The notes beneath the pieces were generated by a model, which searched no databases, was not told the origin of the DNA, and saw nothing but the letters and a program-made list of their open reading frames with translations. A program made the translations under genes and the position numbers. Below, piece after piece: positions 57,401 to 64,000 of a stretch of 64,000 nucleotides of DNA. The number at the start of each line of letters is the position of its first letter. Within the stretch, counting starts at the first letter, position 1. Source of the stretch: Pseudomonas putida NBRC 14164 (GTDB taxonomy: Bacteria; Pseudomonadota; Gammaproteobacteria; Pseudomonadales; Pseudomonadaceae); contig NC_021505.1 in NCBI RefSeq assembly GCF_000412675.1, positions 4,892,501 through 4,956,500 on the forward strand. Reading direction: 5' to 3'.

Positions 57401-58300
57401 GAACCAGGCGCCCAGAGCCAGATTGTTCAGTGTCGCGGCCTTGCGCCCGGCGTAACCGCCCTGCAGCTCGGGTGCGTTGAGCCGCACCACTGCCTGCTGC
57501 AATTGCCCTTCGCGCCAGTCGACCCACAACTCGCCGCCTGCTCGCAGCGCCTCGGCATGCCACTGGCCCAACAGGCGTGGGGGCAACCATCGCGCCCAGT
57601 CACTCTGCGGCAGGCTCAGGTAGGCATCTAGCTGGGCATCACGCCAGGCCTTTGCCGACGCACGGCTACGCAGGTTCAGCGCAAGGGGCTGGCCATCGGG
57701 CAGGGTTGCACTCAAGTCCAGGGCCTGGCGCGAAGCCCCCGCCTGTAGGCCGGCGCTCACATACGTCAGGGTGAGCGGGTCACGCTGCCACGGGTGCAAG
57801 GTGACCTGGCTGTCGAACACATCAATGCGGCCCAGCTGGCGCAGGCGCTCCAGCAGTTCGCCGGGGTCAAGCGGCGCATCGTCCTTCTTCGGCAGGCCTT
57901 CCAGGTCCCAGGCCCCCTGCTCGTTCTCACGCAGGATCAGTTGCAGACCACCCAGCTGTATACGCGCCAGGCGCACTTCGCGGGCACTGAGGCTGGCCCA
58001 GACATCGGGCACAACCTTGACGTCGTCCAGGCGCAGCGCCGTCGCGCCTTCACCCAGTTGCAGGTCACGTACCCGCAGCACCGGTGCCAGGCCGCTCCAG
58101 CGCCCCTCAAGGGCACCGACATGCACCGGCAGGCCCAGCGCCTGCTCGGCTTTGCGTTCCACATCGGCACGGTATTCGGCCACCAGCGGTACCAGCTCGC
58201 GGCCGAGGCTGACATACAACGCCACCAATACCGCCAGCAGGGCGCAAAAGCCCAGCCCCCAGCGGGTCAAGGCGACAAGAACGCGGGTCAGACGTCCCAT
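54485..58300 (-). CDS. yhdP: YhdP family (AsmA-like) envelope lipid-transport protein
   Basis: 1271 residues: a single N-terminal membrane helix (about 8-32) then a very long periplasmic region with repeating beta-groove architecture (RBG/AsmA-like) and the C-terminal DUF3971/AsmA-2 domain ending in LQVSLPVTNNLPLAALIIGAPAVGGALFLVDRLIG, a hydrophobic anchor. Such proteins bridge the two membranes and move phospholipid to the outer membrane, with TamB and YdbH. GGAGG lies 9 bases before ATG 58300; ATG 58306 is possible. 88 bp follow from rng. Confidence 0.93.
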   Translation of the reverse strand: MGRLTRVLVALTRWGLGFCALLAVLVALYVSLGRELVPLVAEYRADVERKAEQALGLPVHVGALEGRWSGLAPVLRVRDLQLGEGATALRLDDVKVVPDVWASLSAREVRLARIQLGGLQLILRENEQGAWDLEGLPKKDDAPLDPGELLERLRQLGRIDVFDSQVTLHPWQRDPLTLTYVSAGLQAGASRQALDLSATLPDGQPLALNLRSRASAKAWRDAQLDAYLSLPQSDWARWLPPRLLGQWHAEALRAGGELWVDWREGQLQQAVVRLNAPELQGGYAGRKAATLNNLALGAWFQRQAQGFDVVVDSLAMDIGKTRWESHLQLQQRPGQSAADESWKLQADRLHLTPLTPLIEALAPLPDNVMAVVDGLKVTGALRNVRLEARPKAEGDQRLQFDANLEKVGFDAYHGAPAAGNVSGSISGDLGHGELRLDTDAFMLHLYPIFAKPWHYQKANARLTWALDKEGFTLVAPYLKVLGEEGKIAGDFLIRLLFEEGREDYMDLRVGLTEGDGRYTAKYLPEVLSPALDEWLRSAIVKGTVDEGYFQYQGSLNHGAAPEARSISLFFKVRDAALDFQPGWPQVQHVDGDVFIEDSGVRIKAQRGLLLDTRVSDVSVDIPHVEGEQHSRLYLDGDFDGSLGDGLKILKEAPIGTGEIFAGWEGEGPLKGKVKLDIPLAHGERPKVQVDFATSDARLKVAPPSLELSRLKGDFSFDFDKGLSGKGISLQAFGKPVTAQITAEGQPGQMQTRIEANGQVSLKALTDWLQFKQALPASGDLPYQLQLSLGSRDNRLSVNSNLKGLAIDLPAPFGKAAADTRDSRFSMSLQGQERRFDAAYTDLARFAYAAPADKLMQGRGELLLGTGDAQLPTGQGLRVRGRLESLDLAPWQEQAARLAGDDPGGSARQNLQSVDLSIGQLKAFGMDLNQAVVRMARGGPAWDLRLDSKEVIGNARVPDAKGAPMVVRMQTLRLPAADPAQAQAEEGPDPLASFDPRKVPALDLSIDKLYRGDDLFGSAAIKLRPTARGVTASDIDLDFKGLRIDGGGGWEGEQGRTSSWYKGRLDGKNLADVLKAWGFAPTVTSRDFRLDVDGRWPGSPAAVGLKRFSGSMDAALRTGQFVEVEGSAQALRVFGLLNFNSIGRRLRLDFSDLFEKGLAYDRVKGLLVASDGVYVTREPISVTGPSSNFELEGTLDMVRDRVDANLQVSLPVTNNLPLAALIIGAPAVGGALFLVDRLIGDRVSRFASVHYRVEGPWKEPRITFVKPFEKSR

Positions 58301-58388
58301 GGCCATGGCCCTCCAAGTCGTTTATCCATGATGGCCGGTAGTGGCGGTTTTGCCAGCCCGACCATCCAGTGGCGCGTTCGAGAAGACC

Positions 58389-59846
58389 TCAGAGCAGCAC
58401 CACGTCGTATTGTTCCTGCGAATACATCGACTCGACCTGGAAGCGAATGGTTCGACCGATAAAGGCCTCCAGCTCTGCCACGTTGCCCGATTCTTCATCC
58501 AGCAGGCGGTCGACCACCTTCTGGTTGGCCAGCACACGGTAGCCCTCGGCCTGATAGGCACGTGCCTCGCGCAGGATCTCGCGGAAGATTTCGTAGCAGA
58601 TGGTCTCGGGGGTTTTCAGCTTGCCGCGGCCCTGACAGGCCAGGCACGGCTCGCACAGCACCTGCTCCAGGCTTTCACGGGTGCGCTTGCGGGTCATCTG
58701 CACCAGGCCCAGCTCGGTGATGCCGATGATGTTGGTCTTGGCGTGATCCCGTTCCAGCTGTTTTTCCAGTGTGCGCAGCACCTGGCGCTGGTGCTCTTCA
58801 TCTTCCATGTCGATGAAGTCGATGATGATGATGCCGCCGATATTGCGCAGGCGCAGTTGCCGGGCGATGGCGGTGGCAGCCTCCAGGTTGGTCTTGAAGA
58901 TGGTCTCTTCAAGGTTGCGATGGCCGACGAATGCACCGGTGTTCACATCAATGGTGGTCATCGCTTCGGCCGGGTCGACCACCAGGTAGCCACCGGACTT
59001 GAGCGGCACCTTGCGCTCGAGAGCGCGCTGGATTTCGTCTTCGACACCGTACAGGTCAAAGATTGGCCGTTCGCCTGGGTAGTGTTCGAGGCGGTCAGCG
59101 ATTTCCGGCATCAGTTCACCGACGAACTGCGTGGTCTTCTGGAAGGTTTCACGCGAGTCGATGCGGATCTTCTCGATCTTCGGGTTGACCAGGTCACGCA
59201 GGGTACGCAGGGCCAGGCCCAGGTCCTCGTAGATGACCATCGGCGCGCCGCAGGTCTTGATCTGGGCGCCAATCTGCTCCCACAGGCGGCGCAGGTAGCG
59301 GATGTCCTGCAAGATCTCTTCGGCACGAGCGCCTTCGGCGGCGGTGCGCAGGATGAAACCACCGGCATCCTTGATGTTTTCGCTTTCCATGCAGTTGCTG
59401 ACCACCTGCTTGAGGCGGTCTCGCTCGGCTTCGTCTTCGATCTTCAGCGAAATGCCGACATGGCTGCTGCGCGGCATGTACACCAGGTAGCGCGAAGGGA
59501 TCGACAGCTGGGTGGTCAGGCGTGCGCCCTTGGTGCCAATCGGGTCCTTGGTCACCTGCACCACAAGGGACTGGCCTTCGTGCACCAGCGCCGTGATGGT
59601 CTCGACCGCCGAGCCTTCACGCTGGGAAATTTCCGACGCATGGATGAACGCGGCGCGCTCCAGGCCGATGTCGACGAAGGCCGCCTGCATGCCTGGCAGC
59701 ACACGCACCACCTTGCCCTTGTAGATATTGCCGACGATGCCACGGCGCTGGGTGCGCTCGACGTGCACTTCCTGCAGTACCCCGTTTTCCACCACCGCCA
59801 CGCGTGACTCCATCGGGGTGATGTTGATCAGGATCTCTTCACTCAT
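58389..59846 (-). CDS. rng: Ribonuclease G
   Basis: 485 residues, the RNase E/G family without the long C-terminal scaffold. An S1 domain (about 35-120), RNase-H-like and DNase-I-like catalytic part with Asp300 and Asp343, and the Zn-link CEPCLACQGRGK (Cys398, Cys401) are seen. It trims 16S rRNA 5' end and some mRNAs. It lies after maf in the mre series, as in other gammaproteobacteria. Confidence 0.97.
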   Translation of the reverse strand: MSEEILINITPMESRVAVVENGVLQEVHVERTQRRGIVGNIYKGKVVRVLPGMQAAFVDIGLERAAFIHASEISQREGSAVETITALVHEGQSLVVQVTKDPIGTKGARLTTQLSIPSRYLVYMPRSSHVGISLKIEDEAERDRLKQVVSNCMESENIKDAGGFILRTAAEGARAEEILQDIRYLRRLWEQIGAQIKTCGAPMVIYEDLGLALRTLRDLVNPKIEKIRIDSRETFQKTTQFVGELMPEIADRLEHYPGERPIFDLYGVEDEIQRALERKVPLKSGGYLVVDPAEAMTTIDVNTGAFVGHRNLEETIFKTNLEAATAIARQLRLRNIGGIIIIDFIDMEDEEHQRQVLRTLEKQLERDHAKTNIIGITELGLVQMTRKRTRESLEQVLCEPCLACQGRGKLKTPETICYEIFREILREARAYQAEGYRVLANQKVVDRLLDEESGNVAELEAFIGRTIRFQVESMYSQEQYDVVLL

Positions 59847-59900
59847 GGCCGGCTCTCGTCAAAGGTCTTTTGTAATGATGGATGGCGTATGCCGTGCTGG

Positions 59901-60512
59901 CTACTGCGGGTTTGTTACCTCTGGCGTATGCACGGGCGATTGCCAACAGGCGATACCAAACGTGCCAAGCAACTCGGCCGTCTCACTGAGGGGCAGGCCT
60001 ACCACGGCCGAATAACTGCCGGACAGACCGGTGACGAACACTGCGCCCAGGCCCTGGATGGCGTAGCCACCGGCCTTGTCCACAGGCTCGCCGCTGGCCC
60101 AGTAGCGTTGTGCTTCATCGGCGCTGATCGCCCGGAAGCGCACCTTGCTGGTGACGCACAGGCTTTGCGTATGCAGCCCGTCGCTGAGGGCAACCGCAGT
60201 CAATACCTGGTGCTCGCGGCCCGACAGGTCAGCCAGCATGGCCATGGCATCTTCGCGGTTTTCCGGTTTGCCCAGAATACGACCATCGAGCACCACGGCA
60301 GTGTCCGCCCCCAGCACCACAGCCGGGCCCTCGACACGGGCCAGACCAGCCGCAGCCTTGGCCCGAGCCAGGCGCTCAACGTAGGCCGGGGCGCTTTCGT
60401 CAGGCAGCGGGGACTCATCGATGGGTGCACTGACAACGGTGAAAGGCACACCGATCTGGGTCAGCAGTTCACGACGGCGGGGCGAGCCAGAGGCCAGGTA
60501 TAACGGGTTCAT
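59901..60512 (-). CDS. maf: Maf family nucleotide pyrophosphatase (YhdE type)
   Basis: 203 residues. SGSPRRRELL (about 8-17) and GADTAVVLDG are the two Maf signatures; the GYAIQG and QGLGAVFV stretch is also typical. YhdE-type members hydrolyse dTTP and UTP, and modified forms, for housekeeping. Lies between mreD and rng, 33 bp from mreD. Confidence 0.93.
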   Translation of the reverse strand: MNPLYLASGSPRRRELLTQIGVPFTVVSAPIDESPLPDESAPAYVERLARAKAAAGLARVEGPAVVLGADTAVVLDGRILGKPENREDAMAMLADLSGREHQVLTAVALSDGLHTQSLCVTSKVRFRAISADEAQRYWASGEPVDKAGGYAIQGLGAVFVTGLSGSYSAVVGLPLSETAELLGTFGIACWQSPVHTPEVTNPQ

Positions 60513-60545
60513 GCAGACATCTCCCTGTCAGTTGCGGCGTCGCCG

Positions 60546-61037
60546 TCAGTTGATATGCAAGCGTCGGCGCAGGTCGCGCAGGGCGAAACTGATCCATGGC
60601 CAGAGCAAGGCACTGATGACCGCCGACCAGACCAGCGCCAGGGTAGGCAGCCGGTTGCCGGTCAGGGCGCTGAGCCATAGCTGGATGAGCTGGGCGATGC
60701 CGAAAATGACCAGGATCACCAGGCTCTGCTGCCACATGGGGAACATGCGCAAGCGCTGCTGCAGGGATAACACCAGGAAGGTAATGAGGGTGAGGATCAA
60801 CGCGTTCTGGCCCAGAAGGGTGCCGTACAACACGTCCTCGGCCAGACCCAGCACGAACGCCGTGGTCATGCCGACCTTGCCCGGCACCGCCAGGGTCCAG
60901 AACGACACCAGCAAAGCCAGCCACATGGGCCGGAACACTTCCATGAACTGCGGCATGGGCGAGACGCTGAGCAGCAGGCCGATGGCGAAAGTCAGCCAGA
61001 TGACCCAGCCGTTGTTGCGGCGCGAAGCAGCCATCAT
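60546..61037 (-). CDS. mreD: Rod shape-determining protein MreD
   Basis: 163 residues, about five membrane helices, small, with basic C-terminus RDLRRRLHIN. Works with MreB and MreC in the elongasome. The first ATG overlaps the mreC stop as ATGA; a second ATG follows directly. Confidence 0.92.
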   Translation of the reverse strand: MMAASRRNNGWVIWLTFAIGLLLSVSPMPQFMEVFRPMWLALLVSFWTLAVPGKVGMTTAFVLGLAEDVLYGTLLGQNALILTLITFLVLSLQQRLRMFPMWQQSLVILVIFGIAQLIQLWLSALTGNRLPTLALVWSAVISALLWPWISFALRDLRRRLHIN

Positions 61038-62098
61038 TGTCTCCGGGTGTGAGCGGGTGCGGCAGGCGCTGCGGCAGGCGTGGCAGGGTTAGCCGCCGGG
61101 GCTGCAGGCTGTGCGGCCGGGGCTGTCGGCGCTGCGGGTGTGGCTGGGGTTACAGGCGTGGTGCTGGCAGGTGTGCCCTGCTCGCCCGTACCCGCCGGTT
61201 GACCGGGGACCGAGGTGCCCTTGCGGTCAGCCTCTTCCTGGGCGATGGCCGCATCAGTGGCGCGCTGCTCCGGGGTACGCCGGTCGCTGAACACCAGCAG
61301 CATGTAACGGCTGCGATTGAGCGCGGCGGTGGGAATGGCGCGTACGATGGCGAACGGCTGCCCGGAATCGTGGATCACCTCGTTGACCGTCGCCACCGGG
61401 TAGCCAGCCGGGAAGCGCTGGCCCATGCCGGAGCTGACCAGCAGGTCGCCTTCCTTGACGTCGGCGGTATCGGCCACGTGACGCAGTTCAAGGCGCTCCG
61501 GGTTGCCGGTGCCACTGGCAATGGCGCGCAGGCCGTTGCGGTTGACCTGCACCGGAATGCTATGGGTGGTATCGGTCAGCAACAGTACCCGTGAGGTGTA
61601 GGGCATCAGCTCGACCACCTGGCCCATCAGACCGCGCGCATCGAGCACCGGCTGACCAAGGAACACACCATCACGCTCGCCCTTGTTGATCAGGATGCGG
61701 TGGGTGAACGGGTTGGGGTCGACACCGATCAGCTCGGCCACTTCGACCTTTTCGTTGACCAGCGCCGAAGAGTTCAGCAACTCGCGCAGACGCACGTTCT
61801 GCTCGGTCAGGGCTGCCAGTTTCTGCAGACGCCCCTGCAGCAGCAGGGCTTCGGTCTTGAGCTTTTCGTTTTCGGCGATCAGTTCAGTGCGGCTGCCGAA
61901 CTGGCCGGCCACGCCTTGCCACGCACGTTGCGGCAGGTCGGTGATCCAGTACGACTCCATCAGCACCATGCCCATCTGGCTGCGCACGGGCTTGAGCACG
62001 TCAAAGCGCGCGTCGACAACCATCAACGCGACCGACATCACCACCAGAACGAGCAGGCGAACGCCCAGCGAAGGGCCCTTGGAGAAAAGTGGTTTAAT
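61034..62098 (-). CDS. mreC: Rod shape-determining protein MreC, probable ATT start
   Basis: 354 residues if it starts at ATT 62098: IKPLFSKGPSLGVRLLVLVV then the rest of one membrane helix to about 28, a coiled coil (about 70-110), the periplasmic beta domains, and an Ala/Pro/Thr-rich tail of about 60 residues. MreC scaffolds peptidoglycan synthases with MreD and RodZ. No ATG, GTG or TTG lies in frame between an upstream TGA and GTG 62044, which would remove half of the membrane helix. GAGGA is 7 bases before the ATT. The rest of the gene is regular. Confidence 0.88.
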   Translation of the reverse strand: MKPLFSKGPSLGVRLLVLVVMSVALMVVDARFDVLKPVRSQMGMVLMESYWITDLPQRAWQGVAGQFGSRTELIAENEKLKTEALLLQGRLQKLAALTEQNVRLRELLNSSALVNEKVEVAELIGVDPNPFTHRILINKGERDGVFLGQPVLDARGLMGQVVELMPYTSRVLLLTDTTHSIPVQVNRNGLRAIASGTGNPERLELRHVADTADVKEGDLLVSSGMGQRFPAGYPVATVNEVIHDSGQPFAIVRAIPTAALNRSRYMLLVFSDRRTPEQRATDAAIAQEEADRKGTSVPGQPAGTGEQGTPASTTPVTPATPAAPTAPAAQPAAPAANPATPAAAPAAPAHTRRQ

Positions 62099-62176
62099 GG
62101 GCCGTTCCTCGTGGACGACTCAGGAGGTCATTGGACATGGAACAACGCACCAGCCTGGTTGCGGGTTGACGGATAC

Positions 62177-62234
62177 GGCGCCCTTGACGGGCGCCAGCCC
62201 AGCACATACAGGTAGCACTGTGCGTGCTACCTGT
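62177..62234 (-). repeat. Two hairpins between mreB and mreC
   Basis: ACAGGTAGCAC and GTGCTACCTGT (62208-62218/62224-62234) pair perfectly over 11 bp with a 5-base loop; GGCGCCC and GGGCGCC (62177-62183/62189-62195) pair over 7 bp. Neither is followed by T-runs on the minus strand, so partial termination or mRNA protection is more likely than full termination. Confidence 0.7.
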
Positions 62235-62264
62235 AAACCGGGCGCTCGTGAACAGCGAGTGGGA

Positions 62265-63302
62265 TCACTCGCTGGAGAGCAGGTCCATCGCGTGCTTGTC
62301 CATCATCTCCAGGGCGCGACCGCCGCCACGGGCGACACAGGTCAGCGGGTCCTCGGCGACGATCACCGGCAGGCCGGTTTCCTGGGCCAGCAGCTTGTCG
62401 AGGTCACGCAGCAGCGCGCCACCACCGGTCAGCACCAGGCCACGCTCGGCGATGTCCGAAGCCAGCTCGGGCGGCGATTGCTCCAGGGCGCTCTTCACGG
62501 CCTGGACGATGGTCGCCAGCGATTCCTGCAGCGCTTCGAGCACTTCGTTGGAGTTCAGGGTGAAGGCACGCGGTACGCCTTCGGCCAGGTTGCGGCCACG
62601 CACATCGACTTCGCGCACTTCGCCGCCCGGGTAAGCGGTACCGATTTCCTGCTTGATGCGCTCGGCGGTGGACTCGCCGATCAGGCTGCCGTAGTTGCGG
62701 CGCACGTAGGTGACGATGGCTTCATCGAAGCGGTCGCCGCCAACACGTACGGATTCGGCATAGACCACGCCGTTCAGGGAAATCAGTGCGATTTCAGTGG
62801 TACCACCACCGATATCGACGACCATCGAACCGCGAGCCTCTTCAACCGGCAAGCCAGCACCGATGGCAGCTGCCATTGGCTCTTCGATCAGGAACACTTC
62901 ACGGGCACCGGCACCCAGGGCCGACTCGCGAATGGCGCGGCGCTCTACCTGGGTCGACTTGCACGGCACGCAGATCAGCACGCGCGGGCTTGGCTGCAGG
63001 AAGCTGTTCTCGTGAACCTTGTTGATAAAATATTGCAACATTTTTTCGCAAACGCTGAAGTCGGCGATAACGCCGTCCTTCATCGGACGAATGGCAGCAA
63101 TGTTGCCAGGCGTACGGCCCAGCATGCGTTTGGCTTCGGTACCGACGGCGACGACGCTTTTCTGATTGCCATGGGTACGGATGGCAACAACCGAGGGCTC
63201 ATTCAGGACGATACCGCGCTCACGCACGTAAATAAGGGTGTTGGCAGTACCCAGGTCGATGGAGAGATCGCTGGAAAACATGCCACGCAGTTTCTTGAAC
63301 AT
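62265..63302 (-). CDS. mreB: Rod shape-determining protein MreB
   Basis: 345 residues, bacterial actin. Phosphate loops DLGTANTLIYV (about 17) and VDIGGGTTEIA, and the C-terminal GGGALLRDLDKLL are the actin-fold ATPase motifs; the N-terminal MFKKLRGMFSSD is the amphipathic membrane helix type. It guides side-wall synthesis. ATG 63302 is the family start. Divergent to gatC. Confidence 0.98.
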   Translation of the reverse strand: MFKKLRGMFSSDLSIDLGTANTLIYVRERGIVLNEPSVVAIRTHGNQKSVVAVGTEAKRMLGRTPGNIAAIRPMKDGVIADFSVCEKMLQYFINKVHENSFLQPSPRVLICVPCKSTQVERRAIRESALGAGAREVFLIEEPMAAAIGAGLPVEEARGSMVVDIGGGTTEIALISLNGVVYAESVRVGGDRFDEAIVTYVRRNYGSLIGESTAERIKQEIGTAYPGGEVREVDVRGRNLAEGVPRAFTLNSNEVLEALQESLATIVQAVKSALEQSPPELASDIAERGLVLTGGGALLRDLDKLLAQETGLPVIVAEDPLTCVARGGGRALEMMDKHAMDLLSSE

Positions 63303-63346
63303 GGGAAAGTGACCCTGGGGAAAGCGTGGGTAAAAAAGTGCGGCAA

Positions 63347-63375
63347 ACTCTAACAATGGCAGGGATTTTGGGCAA
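63347..63375 (-). promoter_or_regulatory. Probable sigma70 promoter of mreB
   Basis: On the minus strand TTGCCC (63375-63370), a 17-base spacer and TAGAGT (63352-63347) are a fair promoter, giving a leader of about 38 bases. Confidence 0.45.
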
Positions 63376-63377
63376 GG

Positions 63378-63404
63378 AGCCAATATGTTAAATTGGCTGT
63401 TTTT
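63378..63404. repeat. Inverted repeat in the mreB/gatC control region
   Basis: AGCCAAT-ATGTTAA-ATTGGCT (63378-63398) followed by GTTTTT on the plus strand. It lies just upstream of the predicted mreB -35 and could be an operator, or a plus-strand terminator for antisense transcription. Confidence 0.5.
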
Positions 63405-63507
63405 CCGAGCATGCCAGCCGATGATCGCGGCCGTTGGACCGCCAGAAAGCTGACATGTTCCTCATCGCGGACCCAAATTCCGTTCTTTGTTTCCCTTGGA
63501 GATCTTC

Positions 63508-63795
63508 ATGGCGCTTGAACGCTGCGACGTGGAAAAGATCGCCCATCTGGCCCGTCTGGGGCTGAATGATGGCGAACTGCCACGCATTACCGATGCCCTG
63601 AACAGCATCCTCGGGCTGGTCGACCAGATGCAAGCGGTCGATACCACTGGCATCGAGCCCCTGGCCCACCCGCTGGAGGCCAGCCAGCGCCTGCGCCCCG
63701 ACCAGGTCACCGAAAGCAACCAGCGCGACGCCTACCAGGCTATCGCGCCGTCGACCGAAAGCGGTCTGTACCTGGTTCCCAAAGTCATCGAGTAA
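63508..63795 (+). CDS. gatC: Asp/Glu-tRNA amidotransferase subunit C
   Basis: 95 residues. The small subunit of the GatCAB amidotransferase, which makes Gln-tRNA(Gln) or Asn-tRNA(Asn) from the mischarged forms. [19 protein letters not shown] is the family start. ATG 63508 preceded by TTGGAG. Divergent to mreB; first of gatC-gatA(-gatB). Confidence 0.95.
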
Positions 63796-63810
63796 GGGAT
63801 AGAGCCTGCC

Positions 63811-64000
63811 ATGCATCAATTGACCCTGGCCGAGATCGCCCGCGGACTCGCCGACAAGTCGTTTTCCTCCGAAGAGCTGACCGGCGCCCTGTTGGCGCGC
63901 ATCAAGCAACTCGACCCGCAAATCAACAGCTTCATCAGCGTCACCGAAGACCTGGCCCTGGGCCAGGCGCGTGCCGCCGACGCCCGTCGCGCCGCAGGCG
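63811..64000 (+). CDS. gatA: Asp/Glu-tRNA amidotransferase subunit A (partial)
   Basis: The first 63 codons of GatA run to the window edge: MHQLTLAEIARGLADKSFSS, then ELTGALLARIKQLDPQINSF, the N-terminal part of the amidase-signature family. The catalytic Ser-Ser-Lys region is beyond the window. It lies 15 bp after gatC. 3'-truncated only by the window. Confidence 0.93.
   Translation, partial: MHQLTLAEIARGLADKSFSSEELTGALLARIKQLDPQINSFISVTEDLALGQARAADARRAAG

Noticed and set aside
61037..61594. Plus-strand frame opposite mreC beginning with a Gly/Arg/Cys-rich stretch
   Set aside because: It is the complement of the Ala/Pro codon-rich mreC tail, with no start signal.
62208..62234. Hairpin after mreB as a true terminator
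   Set aside because: On the minus strand the stem is followed by ATGTGCTGGG, not a T-run, and mreC-mreD follow in the same direction.

Overview
The window is a gene-dense, GC-rich chromosomal segment from a Pseudomonas of the P. putida group. The grounds are the gene order (arcDABC; gcsR/gcvH-gcvP-sdaA-gcvT; lptGF-pepA-holC-valS; hupN/ndpA; ibaG-murA-hisGDC; mlaFEDCB; kdsD-kdsC-lptCAB-rpoN-hpf-ptsN-rapZ-ptsO; fagA-fumC-orfX-sodA; mreBCD; gatCA), the protein lengths, and the many paired REP elements of the P. putida type between operons. I see no rRNA, tRNA, prophage, insertion sequence or CRISPR array. Almost everything is core genome.

Layout. (1) 1-5453: arginine deiminase pathway arcD-arcA-arcB-arcC behind a well-formed ANR-type promoter, then a DUF5064 gene. 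(2) 5624-14674: glycine catabolism. A TyrR-like sigma54 activator (GcsR type), a glutamate symporter gene gltS, and gcvH-gcvP-sdaA-gcvT behind a -24/-12 promoter preceded by three 18-bp sites that resemble GcsR sites. The glyA2 gene found inside the P. aeruginosa operon is missing, and a REP pair sits at that place. (3) 15032-24982: a cold-shock gene, an RDD membrane protein, lptF-lptG (LPS export), divergent pepA-holC-small gene-valS, and rlmF. (4) 25034-30783: HU protein and NdpA, a GIY-YIG protein, an NTF2-like protein, a CynX-type transporter with its FCD/GntR regulator, and a lipoprotein phosphodiesterase/phosphatase. (5) 30823-38745, minus strand: ibaG-murA-hisG-hisD-hisC and the mlaFEDCB lipid-trafficking operon. 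(6) 38994-46005, plus strand: Kdo synthesis (kdsD, kdsC), LPS transport (lptC, lptA, lptB), sigma54 itself (rpoN), hpf and the nitrogen-PTS genes. (7) 46164-49933, minus strand: the Fur-box-controlled fagA-fumC-orfX-sodA-ZIP operon. (8) 50070-63302: pmbA, darP/yjgA, tldD, and the cell-shape/RNase G series mreB-mreC-mreD-maf-rng-yhdP-nit. (9) 63508-64000: gatC and the start of gatA.

How the parts work together: envelope biogenesis dominates (LptFG, LptCAB, Kdo, Mla, MurA, MreBCD, YhdP). RpoN encoded at 42498 would be the sigma factor used by the activator and -24/-12 promoter of the glycine operon. The manganese SOD/class II fumarase operon carries iron-free replacements expected under iron limitation. 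I found no clearly undescribed multi-gene system. The most unusual observations are regulatory: a probable AUU start codon for mreC, paired hairpins between mreB and mreC, the three-site array before gcvH with glyA missing, and a second palindrome inside the fagA promoter next to the Fur box.
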